DNA from: Candidatus Altarchaeota archaeon
GTDB lineage: Archaea > Altiarchaeota > Altiarchaeia > IMC4 > QMZM01
Length of the DNA stretch: 29,878 nt
Direction of reading: 5' to 3'
Assembly (NCBI GenBank): GCA_018897475.1
Contig: JAHIKS010000014.1
Span: 1 to 29,878 of the forward strand
Positions 8,695-14,871 of this stretch are shown in pieces. The first letter of the stretch is position 1, and every line of letters begins with the position of its first letter. The notes beneath the pieces are model-generated. The model was not told where the DNA came from and ran no database searches. It was given only the letters and a program-made list of their open reading frames with translations. The translations under genes and the position numbers were made by a program.

Positions 8695-10293
8695 ATGGAA
8701 AAAAATAAAGAAGAGCCGAAGGAGGAGGCGAAGGGAGAAGTGAAGGAGACTGAAACCCAGGATAAAAAAGAAACAGTGAAGAAGCCGGGGGAGAATAAAA
8801 AAGAGCCAAAGACGGAGGAAACCGAGATATCCAATTATTCCGTCCAGATTGAGGACATCTCCATACCGGTGAGAATCGTCGATGTCGGAGACTTTGTATT
8901 GCACTATCAGACATCACTGCCTGAGATAGATTTCGTAACCAGCGCCCTGATGGATGAGACGAAGAGAAGTCTTGTTGGAGAGATTCAGATTGAGACGAGG
9001 AACGTACTCAGCGCCAATAGATTCAAGGAGTTGAGGGTCGAATTCATGGAAAGGGCGAGGGAAAAGCTGAGGCATGTCCTGAAACAGGCATCAGAGGATG
9101 ACATAAGCATGCTGAGCAAGATAATAGTCAACGACATGACGGGCCTCGGGAACCTGGAGTATCTTCTTGCTGACGGGAATCTCGAGGAGGTCGTTGTCAA
9201 CAACAGCAAGGAGGTTGTATGGATATATCACAAGAAGCATGCGTGGCTCAAGACAAACGTTATCGTTCCCACAGAGGACCAGATAATGAACTATGCGTCA
9301 AGGGTCGCCAGAGAGGTGGGCAGGGAGATAACGCAGTCGGACCCCCTTCTGGATGCTCATCTGGCTACAGGGGACAGAGTCAACGCCACCCTGTTTCCCA
9401 TATCAACCAACGGGAATACGTTGACCATAAGGCGGTTCTCAAGAACGCCATGGACTATGGTGCACCTCATAAGCCCCGCCTTTTCGACAATAACTGCGGA
9501 GGCGGCCGCCTTCATCTGGCTTGCCATCGAATACGAACTCAGCATGCTAGTGACGGGAGGTACAGCTTCCGGAAAGACAAGCATGCTGAATGCATTGATG
9601 CCGTTCTTCCCCGCAAACCAGAGGATTATCTCCATGGAGGATACGAGAGAGATAACCCTTCCCGAGTACCTGCACTGGATTCCGTTAACGGTAAGGCCGC
9701 CCACGCCAAGGGGGGAGGGAGAGGTCTCCATCCTCGACCTGGTAGAGAATTCCCTCAGGATGAGGCCTGACAGAATCATAGTTGGAGAGGTCCGGAGAAA
9801 GGAGGAGACCGAGGTTCTCTTCGAGGCAATGCACACCGGTCACTCGGTCTATGGGACATTCCACGCTCTCGAGGCCAGGGAGGTCATTGACAGGATTACC
9901 AGTCCGCCCATGAGCATCCCGGACATCGTTATGGGTTCACTTCATCTCATTGTTGCACAGCATCTCAACAGGAGAACCGGGCAGAGAAGAACACTTGAGA
10001 TAGTGGAGCTCATAAGGAGCGAAGAAGACAGAACCCAGATGAATACCCTGTACAGGTGGAACCCTCACACCGATGTAATAGAGCCGGTAAATCCCTCGGT
10101 CAGGGTACTTGAAGAGCTGGAGATGTTCACAGGGATGAGCGAGAGCGAGATGCTCGAGGACCTAGATGGAAAGAAAAGGATTCTTGAGTGGCTTTTGAAG
10201 AAGGACATAAAAGAGGTCAATGACGTGGGCAAGATAATCACCGAGTATTACGTTGATAGAGACACCGTCCTTGAGCTGGTGGGGGATGAATAG
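8695..10293 (+). CDS. Archaeal type IV pilus / type II secretion ATPase (TadA/VirB11/GspE family)
   Basis: Cytosolic hexameric ATPase that powers assembly of pilus or secretion fibres. Residues 1 to about 45 are a low-complexity Lys/Glu tail. Residues about 110-265 form the N-terminal domain. Residues about 270-430 form the ATPase core with Walker A GGTASGKTS (K294, T295), an Asp box (SMEDTREITLPE), Walker B RIIVGEVR (E365) and a His box (MHTGHSVYGTFH, H380, H383, H390). The 532-residue length is usual for archaeal members. The integral-membrane partner (TadC/FlaJ-like) normally found next door is not in the window; the next gene is adk. The target structure is therefore unknown. The pilin-like protein at 3298 is the only candidate substrate nearby, which is inference. 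Confidence 0.9.
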   Translation: MEKNKEEPKEEAKGEVKETETQDKKETVKKPGENKKEPKTEETEISNYSVQIEDISIPVRIVDVGDFVLHYQTSLPEIDFVTSALMDETKRSLVGEIQIETRNVLSANRFKELRVEFMERAREKLRHVLKQASEDDISMLSKIIVNDMTGLGNLEYLLADGNLEEVVVNNSKEVVWIYHKKHAWLKTNVIVPTEDQIMNYASRVAREVGREITQSDPLLDAHLATGDRVNATLFPISTNGNTLTIRRFSRTPWTMVHLISPAFSTITAEAAAFIWLAIEYELSMLVTGGTASGKTSMLNALMPFFPANQRIISMEDTREITLPEYLHWIPLTVRPPTPRGEGEVSILDLVENSLRMRPDRIIVGEVRRKEETEVLFEAMHTGHSVYGTFHALEAREVIDRITSPPMSIPDIVMGSLHLIVAQHLNRRTGQRRTLEIVELIRSEEDRTQMNTLYRWNPHTDVIEPVNPSVRVLEELEMFTGMSESEMLEDLDGKKRILEWLLKKDIKEVNDVGKIITEYYVDRDTVLELVGDE

Positions 10294-10334
10294 AACCTGA
10301 AGGTCTAATCATCTGATTTTATTAGCTGTAACTC

Positions 10335-10342
10335 TAAATATA
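10335..10342 (+). promoter_or_regulatory. TATA-like box for adk-DUF106
   Basis: The octamer taaatata is centred about 26 bases before the ATG at 10364. This predicts that transcription starts at that ATG and argues against the in-frame GTG at 10355, which would lie upstream of the transcript start. Confidence 0.5.
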
Positions 10343-10363
10343 GTTACATTTCTGGTGTTCAAA

Positions 10364-10933
10364 ATGCTGGCTATAATGACTGGGATTCCCGGGACTGGTA
10401 AAACGACCGTTGCAAAGAAGGCTATTGAGAAGCTGTCCCCAGAAGGCATAGATTACGAACTGATAACCTATGGCGACGTAATGGCCGACATTGCAATAAC
10501 CAAGAATCTTGTTCATTCAAGGGACGAGATGCGCAAATTAGAGCCGAAACAGCAGAAGGAGATTCAGGAGCTTGCGGCAGTAAAAATTTCGCAGATAGCC
10601 ATGAGCCAGAACGTTTTGCTGGACACTCATTGTGCAATAAGCACCCCTCAGGGGTATCTTCCCGGGCTTCCTGAGGAAGTCCTGAGGAAACTGAGCCCAA
10701 ACGTCATCACTCTCATAGAGGCAAGGCCGGAGGAGATTGTCAGGAGAAGACAGTCCGATGAAACCAGGGAGAGGGACGAGGAGATGGAGGAAGCCATTGC
10801 ACTACACCAGTGGTTAAACAGGAGCTTTGCTTCGGCCTACTCAGTAATAAGCGGCGCAACCGTCATGGTCATAGAGAATCCACAGGGCAAGGTGGATGAA
10901 GCCGCAGAGAAACTTATGTCGGTTCTAAGATGA
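10364..10933 (+). CDS. adkA: Archaeal adenylate kinase AdkA
   Basis: Interconverts ATP plus AMP with two ADP in the cytosol. The 189-residue product begins MLAIMTGIPGTGKTTVAKK, with an N-terminal P-loop (GIPGTGKTT, K13). It continues with the archaeal AdkA landmarks: ITYGDVM, a conserved LLDTHCAISTPQGYLPGLP region and ARPEEIVRRRQSD with lid arginines. These separate it from bacterial Adk, which has a long zinc or LID domain. The ATG at 10364 is chosen over GTG 10355 from the promoter position. The final bases overlap the DUF106 start as ATGA (10930-10933). In many euryarchaea adk, DUF106 and eL34 sit together near secY, and the same order is kept here. Confidence 0.92.
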   Translation: MLAIMTGIPGTGKTTVAKKAIEKLSPEGIDYELITYGDVMADIAITKNLVHSRDEMRKLEPKQQKEIQELAAVKISQIAMSQNVLLDTHCAISTPQGYLPGLPEEVLRKLSPNVITLIEARPEEIVRRRQSDETRERDEEMEEAIALHQWLNRSFASAYSVISGATVMVIENPQGKVDEAAEKLMSVLR

Positions 10934-11352
10934 TAATTTCCATATCCTCCGCGGCAGAGACGATAGCTCTTATTTCCATGGGTCTGGCACTGATGAACAC
11001 CCTCGTAAGGAGGGCAGTTCTTGACAAAGAGAAGCTCAAGGAGCAGAAAAAGAAACTGAAGGAGCACCAGCAGACGGTAAAGGAAGCGACCAAGGCAGGG
11101 GACATGAAGAGAGCCCAGAAGGCGCAGGAAGAGTTGATGAGCCTCACCATGGAACAACTGAAGCACTCCTTTAAGCCGATGATTTTTACGATGATCCCAT
11201 TTCTCCTGGTATTCAACTGGCTCCGGGGGGAATACGGCTCAGCCGGGGTTGTAGCAACCCTATTTGGGTTTGAACTGAGCTGGTTCTTCTGGTACATCAT
11301 ATGTTCGATAACAACGAGCATTGTGCTAAACAAGGTCCTCCGGTTGACTTAA
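10930..11352 (+). CDS. DUF106 / EMC3-TMCO1-like membrane insertase family protein
   Basis: A 140-residue membrane protein of the Oxa1/YidC/EMC3 superfamily, thought to help insert membrane proteins after translation. It has an N-terminal hydrophobic segment (about residues 5-24), a long charged coiled coil (about 30-80, rich in Lys, Glu and Gln) that in the superfamily contacts the ribosome, then two C-terminal hydrophobic segments (MIFTMIPFLLVFNWL and the last 30 residues). The segment order membrane, coiled coil, then two membrane helices is the DUF106 pattern, at the short end of family length. Its start overlaps adk by four bases, and eL34 follows after 36 bases, so it lies in a translation/export neighbourhood, consistent with the proposed role. 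Confidence 0.85.
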   Translation: MIISISSAAETIALISMGLALMNTLVRRAVLDKEKLKEQKKKLKEHQQTVKEATKAGDMKRAQKAQEELMSLTMEQLKHSFKPMIFTMIPFLLVFNWLRGEYGSAGVVATLFGFELSWFFWYIICSITTSIVLNKVLRLT

Positions 11353-11356
11353 ACGA

Positions 11357-11364
11357 TTTATATT
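11357..11364 (+). promoter_or_regulatory. TATA-like box for eL34
   Basis: The octamer tttatatt in the 36-base gap after DUF106 is centred about 28 bases before the eL34 ATG, so the ribosomal gene probably has its own promoter as well as any read-through. Confidence 0.45.
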
Positions 11365-11388
11365 GGAGGAATCTCTATAAATAGAAAT

Positions 11389-11763
11389 ATGACCTCACCA
11401 AAGAATCGTTCTCGATCCGTTAAGAAGAGGCAGGTCAGAACGCCTGGCGGAAGGACCGTCACCCACTACAAGAAGAAGAAGCCGTCCAAGCATAGTTGCG
11501 GCAGGTGCGGTAAAATTCTTCCTGGCGTTCCGAGCAGAATCCGCTCAAAGGCGAAGAACATGAAGAAGAGCGAGAAAATTCCCTCAAGAATCTATGCCGG
11601 CAACCTCTGCAACGAATGTGTCGACTCTCTCGTTAGATACCAGACGAGGTTCGAGGCGAAATTCAAATACCCTGACTTCTCAGACCTTGAGATGAGGCGT
11701 GATTTGACCCTGGAAAGGTTCCTGCCCAGTGGCTGGTGGCAGGACCTAAGCAAAGGGAAGTAG
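11389..11763 (+). CDS. rpl34e: Large-subunit ribosomal protein eL34 (L34e) with C-terminal extension
   Basis: Structural protein of the 50S subunit. The N-terminal 80 residues match the L34e family: a basic head, then RTPGGRTVTHYKKKKPSKH, CGRCGKILPGVPSRI, KKSEKIPSRIYAGNLCNECV. The two cysteine pairs (CGRC and CNEC) make a zinc ribbon. Archaeal L34e is usually about 85-95 residues; this one has 124. The extra 35-40 residues after the second Cys pair include FEAKFKYPDFSDLEMRRD and end SGWWQDLSKGK, with no family counterpart I can recall. The next gene starts two bases after the stop, so they are probably co-transcribed. Confidence 0.9.
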   Translation: MTSPKNRSRSVKKRQVRTPGGRTVTHYKKKKPSKHSCGRCGKILPGVPSRIRSKAKNMKKSEKIPSRIYAGNLCNECVDSLVRYQTRFEAKFKYPDFSDLEMRRDLTLERFLPSGWWQDLSKGK

Positions 11764-11764
11764 G

Positions 11765-12310
11765 ATGGATAAAATCGAACTGGATCACGACAAAGAGAAG
11801 GGCGAGGCCTTTGCCTACGAGAACAGCGTTCTGATACTATCCCGGGGCAACCTTGCATACCTGCAGAGGGAATTCGAGAAGATTATAGGGCCCGCTGCTA
11901 CTTATCTCATCTATGATTCTGCCCGCATGTATGCCCAGAGCTCCGGGTCGAATATCAAGGGAGACATAACCCGGCTGGGACCCGACATATCCAAGGAGGA
12001 CTTGGGAAAAATACTGATGGACCACTTCTCCGAGCACGGCTATGGCCGCGGCGAGATTACTGAGATGGACCTATCAGTGCCACAGGTAAGGATTAAGGTA
12101 ACAAACAGCGCAAACACCATGGGCTACAAGGAATCCGAAAAGCCGGTCTGCCATTTCATCAGGGGCATATTTGCAGGAGCGGTTACCGTGGCCCTGGACA
12201 GGTCGATGCACTGCGCCGAGACAAAGTGCACTGCCAAAGGAGACTCCCAATGCGAGTTCGAGATAATAACTGCAGAGGAGATGGAGAAGAGAAGGCTGGG
12301 TGAAGTGTAA
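11765..12310 (+). CDS. V4R (4-vinyl reductase) domain protein
   Basis: A 181-residue soluble protein consisting of a V4R domain, found in 4-vinyl protochlorophyllide reductase and in the sensor part of XylR/DmpR-type regulators, where it binds small ligands or metal. Visible landmarks are the N-terminal helix NLAYLQREFEKIIGPAA, and a C-terminal cluster with KPVCHFIRGIFAGAV (C129, H130), MHCAETKCTAKGDSQCEFEI (H149, C150, C155, C163), the Cys/His set thought to bind metal. There is no DNA-binding or catalytic partner domain, so it may be a ligand sensor or carrier acting with another protein. The start lies two bases after the eL34 stop. Specific function is unknown. Confidence 0.82.
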   Translation: MDKIELDHDKEKGEAFAYENSVLILSRGNLAYLQREFEKIIGPAATYLIYDSARMYAQSSGSNIKGDITRLGPDISKEDLGKILMDHFSEHGYGRGEITEMDLSVPQVRIKVTNSANTMGYKESEKPVCHFIRGIFAGAVTVALDRSMHCAETKCTAKGDSQCEFEIITAEEMEKRRLGEV

Positions 12311-12454
12311 ATACGCCAGTTCACATTTCTGTAAACAATTCTGTTTCTTGGTTTCCAAAAAGAAGCGTTATGAGGGGATGATTAAATCGCTTGAATCCCA
12401 CAAACGAAACATTTAACGACAAATACATAAATAATTAAATAAACTCAAATGGAC

Positions 12455-12488
12455 ATATGCCTTAAACGGAAATATGCCTTAAACAGAA
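12455..12488. repeat. Tandem 17-base repeat upstream of the unknown gene pair
   Basis: Two adjacent 17-base units, atatgccttaaacggaa and atatgccttaaacagaa, differ at one base. They lie in the 282-base gap (12311-12592) between the V4R gene and the unknown pair. The rest of that gap is A/T-rich with no recognisable RNA gene. The period is about one and a half helix turns; a regulator-binding role is conceivable. Confidence 0.6.
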
Positions 12489-12541
12489 ATCGATTTTTAT
12501 CCAAAGAATCTAAGAATATTCATCCGTTAATAAAAAGACAA

Positions 12542-12552
12542 AGTATTTATCC
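12542..12552 (+). promoter_or_regulatory. Candidate promoter for the unknown gene pair
   Basis: The A/T box agtatttatcc would start a transcript near 12573, giving a leader of about 20 bases that contains ggggag (12580-12585), a Shine-Dalgarno-like run seven bases before the ATG at 12593. A second box, agataaatatt (12563-12573), would instead give a leaderless transcript. The clear ribosome-binding site sets this gene apart from the leaderless-looking ones around it. Confidence 0.4.
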
Positions 12553-12592
12553 CTTGACAGTAAGATAAATATTGTTAAAGGGGAGTTAGAAA

Positions 12593-12841
12593 ATGACCGA
12601 ATACATATCACTTAAAACCGTATCACGAAAAAGTAAGATTGAAATACTAAAGGCACTGGGATACGGTGCTGATGATGTTTTTGTTCTTAAGGGCGATGAG
12701 CCCCATTTAGATGCATATACTGAGGAACCTATACGAATAGACAATATGCTGATTTTACCTGGGAGGTCTCCACCAGTGATAATAGACAACAACCCCCTGA
12801 GTCTGTCTTCTTATTTGGAGGATTATGGCGATGTCCTCTGA
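12593..12841 (+). CDS. Hypothetical protein, first gene of an unrecognised two-gene unit
   Basis: I do not recognise this 82-residue protein. It is acidic, without membrane segments or a signal peptide. The first 30 residues (MTEYISLKTVSRKSKIEILK and on) look like a helical, possibly nucleic-acid-facing head, followed by beta-rich stretches DDVFVLKGDEP, PIRIDNMLILPG and PPVIIDNNPLSLSSYLEDYG. A good Shine-Dalgarno run precedes the ATG, and the end overlaps the next gene by 17 bases, so the two proteins are probably made together. Small-plus-larger pairs with this overlap are common among toxin-antitoxin and defence modules, but nothing in the sequence proves that. Base composition is A/T-richer than the housekeeping genes on either side. 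Confidence 0.7.
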   Translation: MTEYISLKTVSRKSKIEILKALGYGADDVFVLKGDEPHLDAYTEEPIRIDNMLILPGRSPPVIIDNNPLSLSSYLEDYGDVL

Positions 12842-13583
12842 TGAGCTGGATGTCCCATCACCTGAAGATATGGTTGCTGCTGCGGCAGAGGGTGCCACTC
12901 GTGGTGCTTTGGAATTCTCAAAGAAGGAAACCATTAAGCTTCTGAAATTCTCAAAAAAGGAGATAGGACACATCATTAACCGACTTAAGAACAGAGAGCT
13001 TTACTTTCTTGAGGATGAGGAAACAATAGATGTCGCTAAGGAGATGCGTCAAAGAAGTGAGTATTCCCTGTTCAGTCAGTATGTGAAGGACAAGAATTTA
13101 CGAATCTTATTCCAGATGGGCCTCACCCTTAGAGACTTGGAGTTTAGTGAAAATGAAATAAAATTAAAGAAATTGGTCGGTACTATACGTGATAAATATA
13201 CGGTGGAAGGTTTACATGCTGCATATTTTGTTCAGAATGGTCTCTTTTCTAAGTATCTAGGCAATGTCCTTGAAAGACCCGTCACAAGTAAAGTACTATC
13301 TCATGAAATAGAGGATTTGTTCAATAACATGGACGACTTTGCTGTATTCGTGAAGGGACGGGATGATGTGGACCAGAGAGTGAGAGAGATAATAAATAAG
13401 ATAGATGTAAAGTCTCCTAAAACATTTATTATCTCCGGGATAGGGTCTGCTACTGAAAGTTGTGAAAAAATCACAAAAAAAGTCATGGATGGTCTTTCTG
13501 ATTATGAATCTGAAACCTACAACTCTGAAGTCAAAAAGAGAAGGATATATTTCTTAAATCGAATAGACGATGAGGGTATTTGA
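12825..13583 (+). CDS. Hypothetical protein, second gene of an unrecognised two-gene unit
   Basis: Unrecognised 252-residue soluble protein. The head is acidic (SSDELDVPSPEDMVAAAAEG), followed by a short internal duplication, LEFSKKETIKLL and LKFSKKEIGHII (about residues 29-50), suggesting paired helices. The middle is mostly helical and charged. Near the C-terminus is KTFIISGIGSATESCEKITKK, a beta strand, glycine-rich turn and helix that resembles a nucleotide- or ligand-binding loop but is no standard P-loop. The ggagg at 12817-12821 lies only three bases before the ATG at 12825 but nine before the in-frame ATG at 12831, so the true start is probably two codons later. It overlaps the preceding gene, implying coupled translation. 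Confidence 0.72.
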   Translation: MAMSSDELDVPSPEDMVAAAAEGATRGALEFSKKETIKLLKFSKKEIGHIINRLKNRELYFLEDEETIDVAKEMRQRSEYSLFSQYVKDKNLRILFQMGLTLRDLEFSENEIKLKKLVGTIRDKYTVEGLHAAYFVQNGLFSKYLGNVLERPVTSKVLSHEIEDLFNNMDDFAVFVKGRDDVDQRVREIINKIDVKSPKTFIISGIGSATESCEKITKKVMDGLSDYESETYNSEVKKRRIYFLNRIDDEGI

Positions 13584-13619
13584 ATAGCACGTAGTTCTGG
13601 GATAAACTCAGTTTCACCG

Positions 13620-13814
13620 CTATATCCGTGGTTGTCTATCTATGTTGTCCTCTGGATGTGTGTCTGGTTTGTCTCTCAGGTATTCCACTCCATTCCGGAT
13701 ATAAATATCATAACCCGGTAACTCTCCCCTCTTTTGCATTCTAACCCCCTCCTCTCGTGTTACAATTCGTCCATCACTAAGCTTATAGTACTTAATTAGC
13801 AAAGCCCAATGCAC
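13620..13814 (-). CDS. Small DUF3892-like protein
   Basis: A 64-residue minus-strand product starting at GTG 13814. The sequence IVTREEGVRMQKRGELPGYD, then YIRNGVEYLRDKPDTHPEDN, resembles small DUF3892-type proteins, which carry an (S/T)xEEAxxxIxxG helix followed by a YLR(T)xxDxxxxDNL ending. Function of that family is unknown. Support for a real gene: the minus-strand box cccataaatagg (13835-13846) is centred about 27 bases before the GTG, matching the leaderless pattern of the window. It is convergent to the unknown pair, with 36 bases between the ends, in the same A/T-rich insert. The family assignment is from memory of the pattern and is tentative. Confidence 0.55.
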   Translation of the reverse strand: MHWALLIKYYKLSDGRIVTREEGVRMQKRGELPGYDIYIRNGVEYLRDKPDTHPEDNIDRQPRI

Positions 13815-13834
13815 ACTTCTAGATTTCGCAATAT

Positions 13835-13846
13835 TGCCTATTTATG
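13835..13846 (-). promoter_or_regulatory. TATA-like box for the small DUF3892-like gene
   Basis: On the minus strand this reads as an ataaatag-containing box centred 26-28 bases before the GTG start. The rest of 13815-13985 is intergenic, with the motif aaccgat occurring twice (near 13889 and 13915) and no RNA gene I can recognise. Confidence 0.35.
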
Positions 13847-13985
13847 GGCAAAATCAAAATCCGTGGTCCACCTTTGAGCTTTTCTTAACCGATACCTACA
13901 GAAAGACTTCTGATAACCGATTGCCAGAAATCTACATTTTCATACACCGAAAGAAACCGCAACGTATTTAAACCCGAATCTTCTA

Positions 13986-14231
13986 ATGCCTTATTCCACC
14001 CGATCTAAAATGAGGTACGAAGACATTGACAGGCACTCCAGCAAGGCAAGGATATACGCCCTGAGAACGCTGAATGCCATGGAGGCGAAGAAACAGGCAC
14101 TGGAGTGTGAACTGGCTACAATAACCTATGATTCGGTTTCAAGGTCGGTAAACTCGCTGTCCGGGTTCTTCAAGGCATACTCGGTCCTTCTGGTTCTGCT
14201 TATGGTAGTGATTGTTGCTTCTTTCGTATAA
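13986..14231 (+). CDS. Small tail-anchored membrane protein, unknown function
   Basis: Unrecognised 81-residue protein. Residues 1-62 are polar and helical (RYEDIDRHSSKARIYALRTL, then AMEAKKQALECELATI), probably a short coiled coil. Residues 64-81 form one C-terminal hydrophobic helix, AYSVLLVLLMVVIVASFV, ending at the stop: a tail-anchor layout with the head in the cytosol. The box tatttaaa (13965-13972) is only about 18 bases before the ATG at 13986, too close for that start to be on its transcript, so the in-frame ATG at 14010 (73 residues) may be the true start. It precedes the regulator gene by about 116 bases and could belong to the same surface/export region; this is position only. Confidence 0.6.
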   Translation: MPYSTRSKMRYEDIDRHSSKARIYALRTLNAMEAKKQALECELATITYDSVSRSVNSLSGFFKAYSVLLVLLMVVIVASFV

Positions 14232-14308
14232 TCACGGTCTGAGGGTTCGTTTTGTTTTCTGAGGATTGTTTCATAAAGGTTTTTATAGACAAACCCCATA
14301 TATTTAAT

Positions 14309-14339
14309 ACTTTTAATATATTTTAAATATATTAAAAGT
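14309..14339. promoter_or_regulatory. Perfect 31-base palindrome at the regulator promoter (likely autoregulatory operator)
   Basis: Arms of 15 bases, acttttaatatattt and aaatatattaaaagt, flank one central t with no mismatch. It ends nine bases before the regulator ATG at 14348 and covers the likely TATA and initiation region. A symmetric site of this size at the gene for a winged-helix regulator, which binds as a dimer, is best read as the operator for its own control. The A/T composition alone makes some dyad likely, but not 15 perfect pairs. Confidence 0.65.
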
Positions 14340-14347
14340 TGTAAAAG

Positions 14348-14833
14348 ATGGAGGAACTTGATAAAGATGTGATGGAGTTCTTCAGCACGCTGATGAAGTC
14401 CTGCGGGCTTAATGACTTGCATGCAAAGATAATCGGCGCCCTCTATATCGAGCCGGAGGAGGTCTCCATGAAGTACCTTGCTAGGAAAACCGGCTACAGT
14501 CTCGCATCCATATGCAACACGATGAAGACGGTGGAGACCATGGGGATGGTCCAGCGCATAAAGAAACCCGGAACCAACAAGGTCTTCTTCTACATGGAGA
14601 AGGACCTGGTTAAGCTGAACGTGATGAAGCTCCACGCGGCGCTCAATAACTTCATCAAGCCCGCAAAGGAAACCCTGCCCCGGATAATTGAGAAGTACAA
14701 GGGCAAGGCCAGGGACGAGAAATCAAAGCAGAAACTCCAGATAATAGAAAACTATTACGCACAGCTGCTTCAATTCGAGGGGATACTTGGTGAATTCACG
14801 AAAAAACTAGAGGGAATGCCAACAAAGGAGTAG
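14348..14833 (+). CDS. GbsR/MarR-like winged-helix transcriptional regulator
   Basis: A 161-residue DNA-binding protein. Residues about 8-75 form the winged helix: GLNDLHAKIIGALYIEPEEV, then MKYLARKTGYSLASICNTMK (helix-turn-helix) and the wing MGMVQRIKKPGTNKVFFYM. The tail (about 90-155) is a long helix, as in GbsR-type repressors, where it makes the dimer. The match is to the GbsR/MarR group, known for control of osmolyte and transport genes. It sits 38 bases before an ABC exporter operon on the same strand and has the perfect palindrome at 14309-14339 over its promoter, so it probably represses itself and the exporter. Its inducer is unknown. Confidence 0.82.
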   Translation: MEELDKDVMEFFSTLMKSCGLNDLHAKIIGALYIEPEEVSMKYLARKTGYSLASICNTMKTVETMGMVQRIKKPGTNKVFFYMEKDLVKLNVMKLHAALNNFIKPAKETLPRIIEKYKGKARDEKSKQKLQIIENYYAQLLQFEGILGEFTKKLEGMPTKE

Positions 14834-14834
14834 A

Positions 14835-14842
14835 TTATTTAC
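14835..14842 (+). promoter_or_regulatory. Candidate TATA-like box for the ABC exporter operon
   Basis: The bases ttatttac directly after the regulator stop are centred about 33 bases before the ATPase ATG, giving a leader of about 7 bases. The operon may also be read through from the regulator promoter. Confidence 0.3.
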
Positions 14843-14871
14843 ATATTCGATTCAAATATCTATGGGCTAAG

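Noticed and set aside
12360..12410. Possible C/D-type small RNA (ggatgatt and ttga motifs)
   Set aside because: The C box does not match RUGAUGA properly, and no D box or guide layout is present.
12449..12568. A 39-codon open frame (starting MDICLKRKYALNRN) in the gap before the unknown pair
   Set aside because: It is built partly from the tandem 17-base repeat, has no ribosome-binding site and shows no protein-like pattern beyond being basic. Probably chance.
12551..12575. Bacterial-type -35 box (ttgaca) upstream of the unknown pair
   Set aside because: No matching -10 box occurs at 16-18 bases, and the genome is archaeal. The TATA-like boxes explain the promoter better.
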